Shown: positions 20,841 to 31,115 of the stretch, in pieces
Position numbering within the stretch: the first letter of the stretch is position 1
Layout: each line of letters begins with the position of its first letter
Assembly (NCBI RefSeq): GCF_043290135.1
Contig: NC_134705.1
Span: 99,078,239-99,142,238 of the forward strand
Length of the DNA: 64,000 nucleotides
Direction of reading: 5' to 3'
DNA from: Rhipicephalus microplus
Lineage: Eukaryota; Arthropoda; Arachnida; Ixodida; Ixodidae
Program-made: the position numbers and the translations under genes
The notes under the pieces: model-generated
The model's database searches: none
What the model was told of the DNA's origin: nothing
The model's input: the letters and a program-made list of their open reading frames with translations, nothing else

Positions 20841-21150
20841 GGGCACGACATCGCGCCAAGCATGCCAAGCTTACGATGGTTGCTCTTACAGGCTGCCATT
20901 TCGTGGATGGTGCCTTCCGTACATCTCCGTCCGAATTGTGACTTGCCCGCTGCCCCTCTTCAGCTGCCGCCTGCTTCGGCAAACCGCACGCCAGTTCCGG
21001 TGGGAACAAACTACCCCATCTGGCAACCTGGAATCGCGGCACCAGGTGGTGGCACAGACGGCGCGGGATTCATAAGCCAGCCAGGAGCCGTCCACTTCGG
21101 GCACGACATCGCGCCAAGCATGCCAAGCTTACGATGGTTGCTCTTACAGG
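20841..21150 (+). repeat. Direct repeat at the LINE 5' end, 258-bp offset
   Basis: The 52-base segment starting GGGCACGACATCGCGCCAAG occurs at 20841-20892 and 21099-21150. The offset is a multiple of three and each copy encodes MPSLRWLLLQ in the same frame, so it also duplicates a possible start codon. Confidence 0.9.
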
Positions 21151-22039
21151 TTAGTTACCTGAAAGGTGCCATTTGCTACAGAACTAGTAATTATGTCCTA
21201 GTTGCGGCGTCGTGCCCACCCAAATTCATAGATAAGATACAGCGTATGAAAGATGTTTCTTTTGTGAAGTGCCGCGCTTTCTGCTCTTTATTGTTACTTC
21301 TCGCCGGTGACGTGGAATCTAACCCGGGCCCTATGACGAAAACTGAAGCCGACACATTTTCTCAAGCTCTAGACGCCATACGGAAGCTTGAAGAAAGCCA
21401 GGATACCTTACTAGCCGAATTGAAAGCTCTGAAAGAGAAGCATATTGAAGCCACCAAAGAAATTCAGTTGCTTAAGCTAGAGTCGCGGCCCTGGAAAGCA
21501 CTACCACGTCACCACATAACACAGGTGTAACCGAGGCAAGTGCCAATGCACTGCGTACAGTATCAAGCCAAGTGACAGAAATTTTGTCGTGGTGTAACAA
21601 CTCTGAAAATAGATTACGGCGCTCTAACCTTCTTTTCTTTGGACTGGACGATGAACCTAAGGAATACTGGGCAAAACCTGAGCAGAAAATAATCGACTTC
21701 TGGTCAGAGAAATTAGGCATCACTGTGACGGAACGGCAATTTGAACATGTGCACCGAATAGGCAAATATACAGAAGACAAGTGGAGACCTATAATAGCGA
21801 AATTAGCCTTCTTTAAGGATAAAGAACAAATCCTGTCGTCTGCACACAAACTAAAAGGTTCCGCATTTTCCATACGAGAAGATTTTTCACTGGAAACTCG
21901 GCTGTCCCGAAAGAAGCTGATTGAATTCGCGAAAACGCAGAAAAGTGCGTATAAGCTCTCTGTGGACAAGCTACGCATCGCTTCAAAGACATACATTTAT
22001 GACTCTGCGACGAACACAGTTATCGAATCTGTCAGATAG
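20862..22039 (+). pseudogene. LINE ORF1: 2A leader, coiled coil, RNA-binding protein
   Basis: ORF1 in two frames. The first (20862-21530) starts at ATG 20862 with a 157-residue leader ending in a hydrophobic stretch, SLLLLLAGDVESNPGP. An ATG follows the 2A motif directly at 21333. Next is a coiled coil (LEESQDTLLAELKALKEKH). A frameshift near 21485 leads to the second frame (21572-22039), which resembles the RRM and C-terminal domain of L1-type ORF1 proteins: RSNLLFFGLDDEPKEYW, VHRIGKYTEDKWRPIIAKL, SIREDFSLETRLSRKKL. The likely product is a trimeric RNA chaperone. The leader would be released co-translationally. Assignment of the second frame is by pattern, not search. Confidence 0.8.
21306..21332 (+). 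other. 2A ribosome-skipping motif GDVESNPGP
   Basis: The codons read GDVESNPGP in the ORF1 frame and match the 2A consensus D-(V/I)-E-x-N-P-G-P completely. Skipping would fall between Gly (21327-21329) and Pro (21330-21332). A hydrophobic LLLLLA run precedes it, as is common upstream of 2A. Confidence 0.9.
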
Positions 22040-22047
22040 CTACATCG

Positions 22048-24857
22048 TTGCACGCGCGTGCAGAATCAACGACCGAAACCTCATTGTCGCTGTCAATCGC
22101 TAACACACGCAGCATTATGTCGAAGCAGGATTTGATATCTGCTTTTCTGGATGACAGTAAATCTGATATCATTGCATTCACGGAAACTTGGCTAAATCCT
22201 GCTATCAGAGACGACGAAATATTCACCTCAGCCAGCATTTATCAAATCTACAGGTGTGATCGCACTGGTAAAAGAGGAGGCGGTGTTCTGGTCGGCATCA
22301 GGAAAACCATTACTACATTTTTTATCAACACTAATTCTGACCTCGAAATAGTTTGGGTAGCTTGTACAGTCCCTTCCTCCAAAATCCTCGTAGGTTGCTG
22401 CTATCGTGCGCCGGACACGGACTCTTCCTTCATTATTATGCTACGTGACAGTATAAACAACGCTTCCGAAATTTTCCAAGCCGATATCATTTACTTACTA
22501 AGCGACTTCAACTTTCCGCTCATTGATTGGGCCACACTGTCATCGCCCTGTCACGTGTCAACTGAATTTCTTAACTTAACTCTAGGTTTCAACCTCTTTC
22601 AAACTGTTCTGAAACCTACACGCGGTACGAACACCCTTGATCTTATCCTCACGACCGCTCCGGAAACAATACGTAATACAGATTACCTGGACGGATTCAG
22701 TGACCATAATTTACTCCAAGTAGATATAAACATACCCCTTCCCGTAGCCGGTGTACATACAAAACAAATTCGGGACTATAATAAAGGCGATTATCAGGCA
22801 ATGAACAAAAAGCTAAGGTTATTTTCCGAAAACACTCTCCTGCCGTGTTTCAACAATAGATCCATAGAAGAGAACTGGCTACTTTTCAAGCAAGTTTTGT
22901 GTACGTTAGTTGACAAGCATGTTCCACTGGTTAAAATTAGCAATGGTAAATCAAATCCATGGTTCAATAAAAAGCTTCTGAGAATGCGGAATAAGAAAAA
23001 ACAGCTTTACAATAATGCTAAGTGCTCGGGTAGTTCTTCTTCTTGGCTTAAATATAAAACCTGCATAAAAGCATATTGCACAGCTTTAAGTAAGGCTAAG
23101 GAAAAGTATTATTCTAATGACCTACCCACACTACTGAAAAACAACCCAGCTAAATTTTGGAAAGTCATAAACCCCTCCAGCGAAAACAAACACACATCAT
23201 TGCTTGACTGCAACAACGTCCCTCTCACAGCTAGCCAGTGTCCACCAGCATTTAATTCCTGTTTCACTTCTGTCTTCACGAAAGAGAACAATACCAACAT
23301 ACCCAACGTAGCTGAGTTCAATTACCAATTTATGGAACCAATAGATATTCAATTAGAAGGCATAATTACAGCCATAAATAATCTTAAGTTGTCTTCATGC
23401 GGCGTGGACGGAATCAACTCAAAGGTGATAAAGAATACGGTAACGGTCACAAGCGAAATACTACTTCATATATACCGGCAGTCTCTCGAAACAGGCATGA
23501 TGCTGTCTGACTGGAAGCTGGCGAAAATAATTCCAATATTCAAAAATGGAAATAAAACCTCATGCGAAAATTACCGTCCTATTTCCCTTACGTGTATTTG
23601 TTGTAAAATTCTAGAACACATCATCACTTCATATATTTACAGGCATCTGGAATCCAATCATTTCTTTTTCAAAAATCAGCATGGTTTCAGAAAGGGCTTT
23701 TCGTGTGAGACTCAGTTGTTTGAATTTACCACAGAGCTTCATGCAAATATGGAGAATAATTATCAAACTGATTGCGTGTTCCTCGACTATTCGAAGGCGT
23801 TTGACAGGGTTGCACACTGTCGCCTGATATCGAAACTTTCCGCCCTGAAATTAGACTCCCGTACATTATCATGGCTTCGCAATTTCCTGTCGAATCGTCA
23901 GCAATACACAACAGTTAACAATTTGTCTTCTTCCCTATCTGACGTTTCTTCAGGTGTACCACAGGGCAGTGTACTCGCGCCATTACTTTTCCTCATATTC
24001 ATCAATGATCTTACGCAACATGTCTCTTTTTGCATCAGGGTGTTCGCTGACGACTGCATTATTTACCGTCCAATCAAGAACAGTGAAGATCACCTGTCAC
24101 TCCAAAACGACCTCGACGTAATTAATGGTTGGTGTAGTGCATGGCTGATGACACTAAATGTCTCAAAATGCAAAGTAATGTCGTTCACACGTAAACCTAG
24201 CATATCCGAATTCTCTTACAGTATTAATCATTCCATTCTATCGACTGCAACACAATATCGGTACTTGGGCGTAATACTGACACCTAATCTATCCTGGTCC
24301 GACCACATTACGGCAATCTCTGCCAGCGCCTCGAAATCACTAGGTTTCTTGAGACGTAACTTGAAAGCTGCACCATCAGGCATTCGCAAATTATCTTACT
24401 TGACACTGGTTCGCCCTCATCTAGAATATGCCTGTTCGATTTGGTCTCCCCATCAAAAATACTTAATTGACTCATTGGAAAGAATCCAGAATAGAGCAAG
24501 CCGTTTCATTGCCAATAACTACAGTCCGCATTGTAGTATATCACAAATCAAACAGGAATTTCACTCCCACTCTTGAACATTCGTCGCGACATTGCCCTGC
24601 TGTCATTCTTTCATAAAATTACCCATTCTTCCCGAATCACCGTTACTGCTCTGCAAAAACCATATCTCACTTCACGTAGACTACACAATCATCTTAGCTA
24701 TTCCCGTGTATACGGCTCAACAAACGCGTTCAATCAGTCCGCAGTTCCACGTGCTATCCGTCTGTGGAACAGTTTGCCTGACGACATTGCATCCCAGACA
24801 AACTTTGACACATTCCGTCATATCTTATCAAGCCACTTCACATGCCTCAGCAAGTAG
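22048..24857 (+). pseudogene. LINE ORF2: APE endonuclease and reverse transcriptase
   Basis: A continuous 842-codon frame (22048-24576) and a C-terminal part after a single frameshift near 24570 (to 24857). The first listed codon is not an ATG-certain start; the domain begins at SIANTRSIMSK. Endonuclease: FTETWL (E), LLSDFNFPLIDW (D, N), GFSDHNLLQ (D, H). Reverse transcriptase: NYRPISLTCICCKILE, QHGFRKGFSCETQL, CVFLDYSKAFDRV, GVPQGSVLAPLLFLIFINDL, VFADDCII (catalytic ADD), YLGVILTPNLSW. The C-terminus (RLWNSLPDDI...) is typical of CR1/L2/Jockey-like RT proteins. Apart from the late frameshift the enzyme looks complete. It would nick the target and prime reverse transcription there. Confidence 0.9.
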
Positions 24858-25286
24858 ATGCCGTATCATAATTCATTGGTCCGTATTGGTTCATTTTTGT
24901 GATTGTCACATTCATGTGCGCGAGGATTCTGCCTTGTGGCCGCTGTATGCGCAGGAAATACAGTGTTTCGCCCACGGTTACCATGCGTGTATCTTTTGTA
25001 CATGTTGAACTTTTGTACATGTTGGTGCTTTTTGTTTGACTTATTATTTTCCAATTGTTTCTTTTGTATTTGTTTTAGTTTGAGATGTATATAAGTATTG
25101 CACCCCTTACTCAATTGTTTCTTTTGTACTTTTTTTTCATTTTGAGGTGTCTATATGTATTCCCCCCTGGCTCAGTTGTCTGTCTTGTATATTTTTTTCC
25201 AGTTTATTTGTATATATGTATAGCCTCCCTTACTCAATGCCCCCCATGGGGCCTGTAAGGTGCTTTGAAATAAATAAAATAAAATA
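24858..25286 (+). other. 3' UTR and tail of the 2A LINE
   Basis: AT-rich with imperfect repeats (TCAATTGTTTCTTTTGTA appears near 25052 and 25110, and a related copy near 25165), ending CCCCCCATGGGGCCTGTAAGGTGC and AAATAAATAAAATAAAATAA. No coding content. Confidence 0.7.
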
Positions 25287-25809
25287 ATTAGATAACCTCC
25301 TTCTAGTTAATTCTACCCACTTAAAGTCTATGTTGCCTTCCTTGTCCCTGAACCTAAGCACTTTGAAAACTCTGCGCCACCTTCCTGAACTATAGGGCAA
25401 AGACCTTTACAGAACATTATCAAGTGTTCGGCAGTTTTGTCTTCCTCTTCACATGCACTGCATACCGTGTCTACCCCTTCGTATTTGGCCTGATATGTCT
25501 TGGTTCGCGAAACTCCCGTCCTGGCCTCAAACAGTAGAGAACTACCTCGAGTATTATCATAGATCCTTTCCTTGGCAATTTCCTGCTTAAAAGTTCGATT
25601 GATCTCTAGTGCGGACTTCTTAGTCATGCCAATTCTCCACATATCTGTCTCAGCTTTTTTCACGTTCTTCTTAGCTGATAATTTTTTTTTGTGTTGGCCC
25701 CCTGCTGTTTTCTAAGTATTTACCCGTCAATTTTCGGGTTCGCTTCCTCTATTTTGTATCGAAATTCTTCATGTACGAGTAGCTGAAAACCTTCCGAGCC
25801 CAACACTTC
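25287..25809 (-). pseudogene. LINE piece C, ORF2 C-terminal part
   Basis: Minus-strand block DMWRIGMTKKSALEINRTFK, LLFEARTGVSRTKTYQAKY and a zinc finger CSACEEEDKTAEHLIMFC, the family's C-terminal signature. The piece is cut at about 25809, where an ATTT run begins. Confidence 0.8.
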
Positions 25810-25831
25810 TATTTATTTATTTATTTATTTA
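25809..25831. repeat. (ATTT)n run
   Basis: Five to six ATTT units at the junction of LINE piece C with the next sequence; probably the complement of an AAAT tail of a minus-strand LINE 3' UTR. Confidence 0.8.
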
Positions 25832-26092
25832 AGACATACTGCAGTCCGAAGACCAAGCAGGTGGGCAGGGATTAATTACATAGAAAGCATCAATCCGCAT
25901 GGTAAATTGGTACACAATTCTGAAAACAGTCCAACAAGTGTGAAAACAAATAGCAGTACACAAAGAAACATAGTGGCACAGTGAATGTTTAAAATATTGC
26001 AGAAAGTACACGCTTTTCAAAATCCGACACATCACGCGCCGAAAACACAATAATTCACATATAAGCCCAAAAAAGAGGATGGAGGGAAAGCC
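25832..26092. other. Unassigned, possible LINE 3' UTR remnant (minus)
   Basis: Non-coding sequence next to the (ATTT)n tail. Its position suggests an antisense 3' UTR, but no coding part of such an element is present. Confidence 0.35.
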
Positions 26093-26108
26093 GCTGTGAT
26101 AGCTGAGT

Positions 26109-26732
26109 TTGAAAGTGCGCTTTTCGCTGGAATATCTTGCCACTGTTAAGCGAAAAAATCTGTACAGGAATATCCGTGATGTCTTGTTCCCAACACCTTT
26201 GTACAGATCTATGTTCAATGGAGGACCCGGACAGGATGTTTTGAAAAGGGTCAAAAAGATGAAAGTAAAAGCAGGGGCAAAAACTTTCTTTTTTAAATTG
26301 CATTCCGGGACTCTCCCCGTAAAGCAGTGGCTAGCGGACAAGGGAATCGATGTACCATGGACAACCAATTGTTTACTTTGTAAAACACCTGAGACAATAG
26401 ACCATGTGTTTATTCATTGCTGGGACGCTGTCTTTCATTGGGACATCCTTCAAAGAACATTGAAAAAAGATCTCCCCATTACAAGCCATGGCATTCGTTT
26501 TCTCTGTGTGGATGAGGACGACGGCACACCATACGACATGGTTATGTTAATTAGCCTTCACAGCATCTGGCAGACCACTATGGCTTACATACATCTTGAC
26601 CAGAACATACGTCCTGTCCGGGAGAACTTCATTGCAAATATGCGGTATAACACTGAGGTGTATAAACAAGAAGAAGAACCTCCCAGCTGGCTAACAATGT
26701 TAGAGGAATTGTGCAACCTGAAAAAATTTTAA
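26109..26732 (+). pseudogene. LINE RT C-terminal domain with zf-RVT zinc finger
   Basis: A 207-residue open frame without its N-terminal part (the first codon is a TTG at the truncation point, not a start). It contains KAGAKTFFFKLHSGTLPVKQW, then the zinc-binding cluster CLLCKTPETIDHVFIHCWD (C-x2-C...H-x4-C), as in the zf-RVT region after the reverse transcriptase of L1, Tx1 and related LINEs. No stop or frameshift interrupts it. It is an inactive 3' remnant because RT and endonuclease are missing. The clade is inferred from the zinc finger only. Confidence 0.75.
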
Positions 26733-26831
26733 TGTGAGCACTTCGGATCAAATATTGGTCCAAGTGTATTTTATCATTCATGTTTCTGTCTGAACACCTG
26801 TAAAGAAAAACAGGTAATAAAGAAAAAAAAA
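26109..26831 (+). mobile_element. 5'-truncated L1/Tx1-like LINE in a tRNA-like sequence
   Basis: The insert ends in AATAAAGAAAAAAAA and is flanked by GCTGTGATAGCTGAGT (26093-26108) and GCTGTGATAGCTCAGT (26832-26847), a 16-base target duplication with one mismatch. The duplicated sequence is the acceptor and D-arm of the tRNA-like sequence that follows. Confidence 0.8.
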
Positions 26832-26903
26832 GCTGTGATAGCTCAGTGGTTAGAGCATCGAACGCGTTATTTGAAGGTCGTAGGTTCGATTCCTGCTCAC
26901 GGC
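26832..26903 (+). tRNA. tRNA-like gene or SINE head
   Basis: 72 bases fold as a full cloverleaf: acceptor GCTGTGA with TCACGGC (one G-T), D stem GCTC/GAGC, anticodon stem TCGAA/TTTGA, T stem GTAGG/CCTGC with loop TTCGATT. A-box and B-box (GGTTCGATTCC) are good. The anticodon loop CGCGTTA lacks the usual T at position 33 and purine at 37, so it is more likely a tRNA-derived repeat or pseudogene than a working tRNA; I do not assign an amino acid. Confidence 0.55.
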
Positions 26904-27066
26904 TGGTTATTTTTTCATCCACTTTTCTTTCTTCTTTCTTCTTATTTACATTCTATTGGTTCTGATAACTTCCCCTGTACATTCCTTGGCATTACTGTCT
27001 GTTAGATCTCATTAATATTGTGTTAAACCACGGAAAACGAGCCCTTAGGTATACACTTCTTTCCCT
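26832..27066 (+). repeat. Probable tRNA-headed SINE
   Basis: The tRNA-like head is followed by a T-rich body (TTTTTTCATCCACTTTTC, TAACTTCCCCTGTACATTCC, GTGTTAAACCACGGAAAACGAGCCC) ending in an AT-rich tail. The body resembles a repeat I associate with tick genomes; there is no second copy in this window to prove it. Confidence 0.45.
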
Positions 27067-27079
27067 TATATATAAATAA

Positions 27080-27105
27080 ATATATATATATATATATATA
27101 TATAT
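27080..27105. repeat. (AT)n microsatellite
   Basis: Alternating AT run; last four bases ATAT form the left target duplication of the solo LTR. Confidence 0.9.
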
Positions 27106-27260
27106 TGTAGAGAAGCCGCCGAACACTGAAGTGGGTAAAACTCTCAAGTGTTCTCTAGTGGGTCTACCCGAAAAAGGACGCCGCTCGCGCTTGGAGTCCG
27201 TGCTTGGCCGTTACTGTCGCCATTGTCTATACTCGCTGTGTGCCTGCTAATAAACGCCAT

Positions 27261-27264
<4 letters not shown>
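27106..27264. mobile_element. Solo LTR in (AT)n
   Basis: 159 bases starting TGTAGAGAAG and ending GCCATAACA, containing AATAAA near the 3' side on the + strand, flanked by ATAT on both sides within an AT run. TG/CA ends and the 4-bp duplication fit a solo LTR left by LTR-LTR recombination. No internal partner of this LTR is in the window. Confidence 0.65.

Positions 27265-27346
<82 letters not shown>
27265..27346. repeat. (AT)n microsatellite
   Basis: About 80 bases of alternating AT separating the solo LTR from E2. Isoleucine-tyrosine open frames across it are artefacts. Confidence 0.95.
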
Positions 27347-27349
<3 letters not shown>

Positions 27350-27508
27350 CGCGGTACAGCGCGAACCAAAGGCAGATAAACTTGACACAGCGACTCTCAG
27401 CAGCCGAACAGCAAGATCGCCTTTTATCTTCAATCAGCCAGAGCTTCACTACCTGGTTTCCACCAAATCCCCTTATCGTCGTTTTGGTCCACCAGTACAC
27501 ACGCGTCA
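27347..27508 (-). repeat. E2 3' LTR
   Basis: 162 bp. Just upstream on the minus strand are a G-rich polypurine tract (AAGAGGGGGGGGCGCAAA) and the hairpin AGCATCG-GGG-CGATGCT (27532-27548), nearly the same as in E1. Confidence 0.9.
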
Positions 27509-27603
27509 TTTGCGCCCCCCCCCTCTTAATGAGCATCGCCCCGATGCTAAACCAGTAGTGCAGTTTTTTTTGTCTGTTCTTTAAGAAGTGTCTTGCACAG
27601 TCA

Positions 27604-30600
27604 CTACCTTTCATAAGGCTTCATGCGCACCACGTGAACTAGTTCAGGACGGTACTGGCGAAGCTTCGTACTATATGAACTGTCGGGGACGACCTCATAA
27701 GTAAGATCACTCAGTCGTCGCAGTACTAGATATGGCCCAAAGTATCTCCTTAGGAGCTTTTCAGAGAGTCCTCGTTTTCGTATAGGCGTCCAAACCCATA
27801 CTCTGTCGCCGGTCTGGTAAACGACTGTTCTGCGGCGAGAATTGTAGCGGCTCGCGTCGTACTCTTGTTGTTGCTGGATTCGCAGGCGTGCTAGTTGCCT
27901 TGCTTCTTCCGCTCGTTGTGTAAACATCTCGGCTTCCGGTTCGATGTCGTCGCATTCGTGCGCTAGCATCGCATCTAACATGGTTCGTACTTCCCTCCCG
28001 TGAATTAGGCTGAACGGGCTCATCTGGGTTGTTTCTTGCTTGGCAGTGTTGTATTCAAACGGGATATATGGCAAGATTTCGTCCCAATTTTCATGTTCGA
28101 CGTCTACGTACATTAAAAGCATGTCTTCAATTGTTTTGTTCAGACGCTCTGTAAGCCCGTTCGTTTGCGGGTGGTAGGCGGTGGCCTTACGATGGGTTGT
28201 TCCACTCAGCATGAGGACTTGTTCCAAAAAAGCTGCCTTAAATGCGGTTCCTCTGTCTGTGATTACGACGCTTGGTGCACCATGCCGCAGGACAACGTTC
28301 TCGGTGAAAAATTGTGCCACCTCCGCTGCTGTACCTCTCTGGATAGCCTTTGTTTCAGCATAAAGGGCAAGGTAATCTGTCGCGACAATAACCCAGCGGT
28401 TTCCAGCAGTAGAAGTAGGAAGTGGGCCCAAAATATCCATGCCAATCTGGTCGAATGGTGTTCTTGGGACCTGCACGGGTGGCAGGAGGCCAGCTGGTTT
28501 AGTCGGCGGTGACTTCCGTCGCTGGCAGTCGAGGCAAGTACGAACATGGTGTTTTACGGCTATGGTCAGTATTGGCCAGAAGTAGCGCTGCCGTACTCTG
28601 GCCAATGTTTTTGTGTAACCTAAGTGGCCTGAAGTCACCTCGTTGTGGCATGCTTCGAGTACTTCGGAGCGAAGGGCTGCTGGGATGACGAGGAAATACG
28701 CAGATCCTGTCGAAGAGAAGTTTCTTTTGTATAGTACTCCGCTCCGTAAGCAAAATGATGACAGTGCTTTTACGAAAACAGTTGGTGCCTTATGAGATCT
28801 TCCCTCCAGGTAATTAATTAGGGCAAGTAACTCAGGGTCGCCTCGTTGTTGCTGTGCAATAGCGGTTGAGTCAACCACACCGAGAAATGCTTTTTCCTCC
28901 TCATCGGATAGAGTTGATGATTCAATGGGTGAGCGGGATAGACAGTCGGCGTCCATGTGGCGCTTTCCTGACTTGTGTACGACAGTCATGTCGTACTTCT
29001 GCAGCCTGAGACTCCAACGCGCTAATCTCCCAGTAGGATCTTTAAGATTTGTCAACAAACACATTGAGTGGTGGTCGCTGATGACTTTGAAAGGGCGGCC
29101 GTATAAATACGGGCGAAATTTTGTGACCGCCCATACCACGGCGAGGTATTTTTTCTCAGTCGTGGAGTAATTAGGTCTCGGCGCGTGTTAGTGTTCGGCT
29201 TGCATAGGCGATTACTCTTTCTGTGCCATCTTGCAGCTGCACAAGCACAGCTCCCAAACCAATATTTCTGGCATCAGTGTGTAACATCTTTGGGACTTTC
29301 TCATCAAAGTGGGCAAGCACTGGAGGCGTCTGTAGTCGTTGGCGGAGGTTCTTAAAAGCAGCTTCCTCTTCGTTGCTCCATTGGAAAGCAACGTCTTCTC
29401 TCGTGAGGCGGGTCAATGGTGATGCGAGGCGTGCGAAGTCCGCGATGAATCGCCTATAATACGCACATAGTCCGAAGAATCGTCAGACAGCCTTCTTATC
29501 AGTCGGCACCGGGAACTGTGCAACAGCTGCGATCTTTTCAGGATCAGGACGAACGCCTGCGTGACTGACAACGTGGCCAAGAAATTGCAGCTCTTCATAG
29601 CAAAAGTGGCACTTTTCAAGCTTCAACGTCAAGCCCGCCGACCGTATGGCTTGTAAAACTGCCTCAAGTCTCAAGGTGCTGGTCAAATGTTGCGGCGAAA
29701 ACTACGACATCATCGAGGTAAACCAAGCAGGTTTTCCACTTCAACCCAGAAAGTACGGTATCCATAAGTCTTTGAAAGGTAGCAGGCGCTGAACATAAAC
29801 GAAAGGGCAAGACTTTAAATTCATATAAGCCATCTGGCTTCACAAAAACCGTCTTCTCGCGGTCTCTTGGGTCTACCTCGATTTGCCAACACCCACTCCT
29901 TAAGTCCATCGATGAAAAGTAACGAGCATGTCGAAGTCTGCCGAGAGAGTCATCTATACGAGGAAGTGGATACACATCTCTCTTTGTCACCTGATTGAGC
30001 TTTCGGTAATCTACACAGAAGCGCAGGCTGCCATCTTTTTTTTAACGAGGACTACAGGTGACACCCAAGGGCTTTTTGAGGGCTGAATGACGTCACCTTC
30101 TAGCATTTTGTCGACTTGCTCTTGTATCACTTCGCGTTCTTTTGCAGCCACGCGATAGGGGTTTTGGTGAATTGGTCTCGCCATGTCCTCGGTAATTATG
30201 CGATGCTTGGTTAGAGGCGTGTGGCCAACTCTTGATGTTGTCGAAAAGCAGTCTTTGAATTCGGCCAGTAGCTCAAGAAGCCTCTTTTTTTCGTTCTTAG
30301 GCAAAGTAGTGCTAACGTCAAGAACTCGTGTCGAATCAAGTTTTGGCGCCTCATCGACTACTGCCAAGCAGCCTTCTGCGTCTGTGATATCGTCGAAGTA
30401 AGCGAGGGCCATGCCTTTTGGAAGGTGCCGGCGCTCATCACTTAAATTTGTCAGAAGCAAGTCCGTGCGTCCAGCGGCGACACTGACGATACCTCTTGCG
30501 ACGGAAATGCCGTGTGTGAAGAGGAGCGAGGTTATTCGGTCTGCTACTCCTTCGCCGTCAAACTGGACAGCGGCTGCCACAGAAACAAGCGTCCATGACC

Positions 30601-31110
30601 GAGGAGGGAGAACCACATCGTCATCAGTTAGACGCAATTGGTTTGGTCGCGCCTGTGTACAATCAGGTGCGCCCGAACTGTTGCGGAATGTAATCAAACT
30701 GTCTGGGATATTGATGACGGCGCCGTACTCTCGTAAGAAGTCCATACCAATAATTAGATTCTGCAGCATGCGGTGAAAACGACGAACGACGCAACGAAAG
30801 AAGAACCTCCTATGTCAATTCTCGCTGTGCATCTTTCAGAGGGCATCAATAACTGACCACCTGCCGTCCTTACTTGAGAGCCTGTCCACGGTGTCTTCAC
30901 TTTCCTGAGGCGCATGGCGAGGTCCTGACTGATGATAGAAAAGTCGGCACCGGTGTCGACTAAGGCTGTTACTTTGTGGCCGTCAAGAAAAACACTCAGG
31001 TTAGCGGTCACAATGTCGTTGCTTTCACGTCTTATCGGATTTACAGCGTCGTGTAATGGGGGCTTTTCGTCGTCATCTTCATGGCCTGCAACCTTACCCC
31101 CGGAGGTCAC
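27604..31110 (-). pseudogene. pol: E2 pol remnant
   Basis: Order of blocks on the minus strand: protease ALVDTGADFSII (30754-31110) and LIIGMDFLREYGAV (from 30769); RT to SPWVSPVVLVKKK, then a frameshift at a T-run near 30045; RT palm FSSMDLRSGCWQIEV and CLVYLDDVVVF (29664-29990); linker pieces at 29413-29686; RNase H TDARNIGLGAVLVQ (29171-29416); and a 511-residue frame (27604-29139) with RNase H end, zinc-binding CLDCQRRKSPPT, integrase core GMDILGPLP, VITDRGTAF, TNGLTERLN and GPY/F module RRYFGPYLV. Five or more frameshifts inactivate it. It is close to E1 in order and motifs. Confidence 0.9.
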
Positions 31111-31115
31111 CGCCC

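Larger units (their letters stand above)
20841..25286 (+). mobile_element. CR1/L2-type LINE with 2A motif in ORF1
   Basis: A 4.4 kb near-full-length element inserted in LINE piece C: the piece-C text GTTGACTT...CCACC stops at 20840 and resumes as TTAGATAACCTCC at 25288, matching uninterrupted sequence at 16075-16100 of piece B. Order: a duplicated 5' segment, ORF1 with 2A, coiled coil and RNA-binding region, ORF2 with endonuclease and RT, a 3' UTR of about 430 bases and a short AAATAAAATAAAAT tail. One frameshift in each ORF makes this copy inactive. Confidence 0.85.

Noticed and set aside
27148..27614. Long open frames rich in Ile-Tyr across AT runs (also near 32.8, 33.0, 38.4 and 41.2 kb)
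   Set aside because: They are translations of (AT)n microsatellites on either strand, with no stop by composition only.
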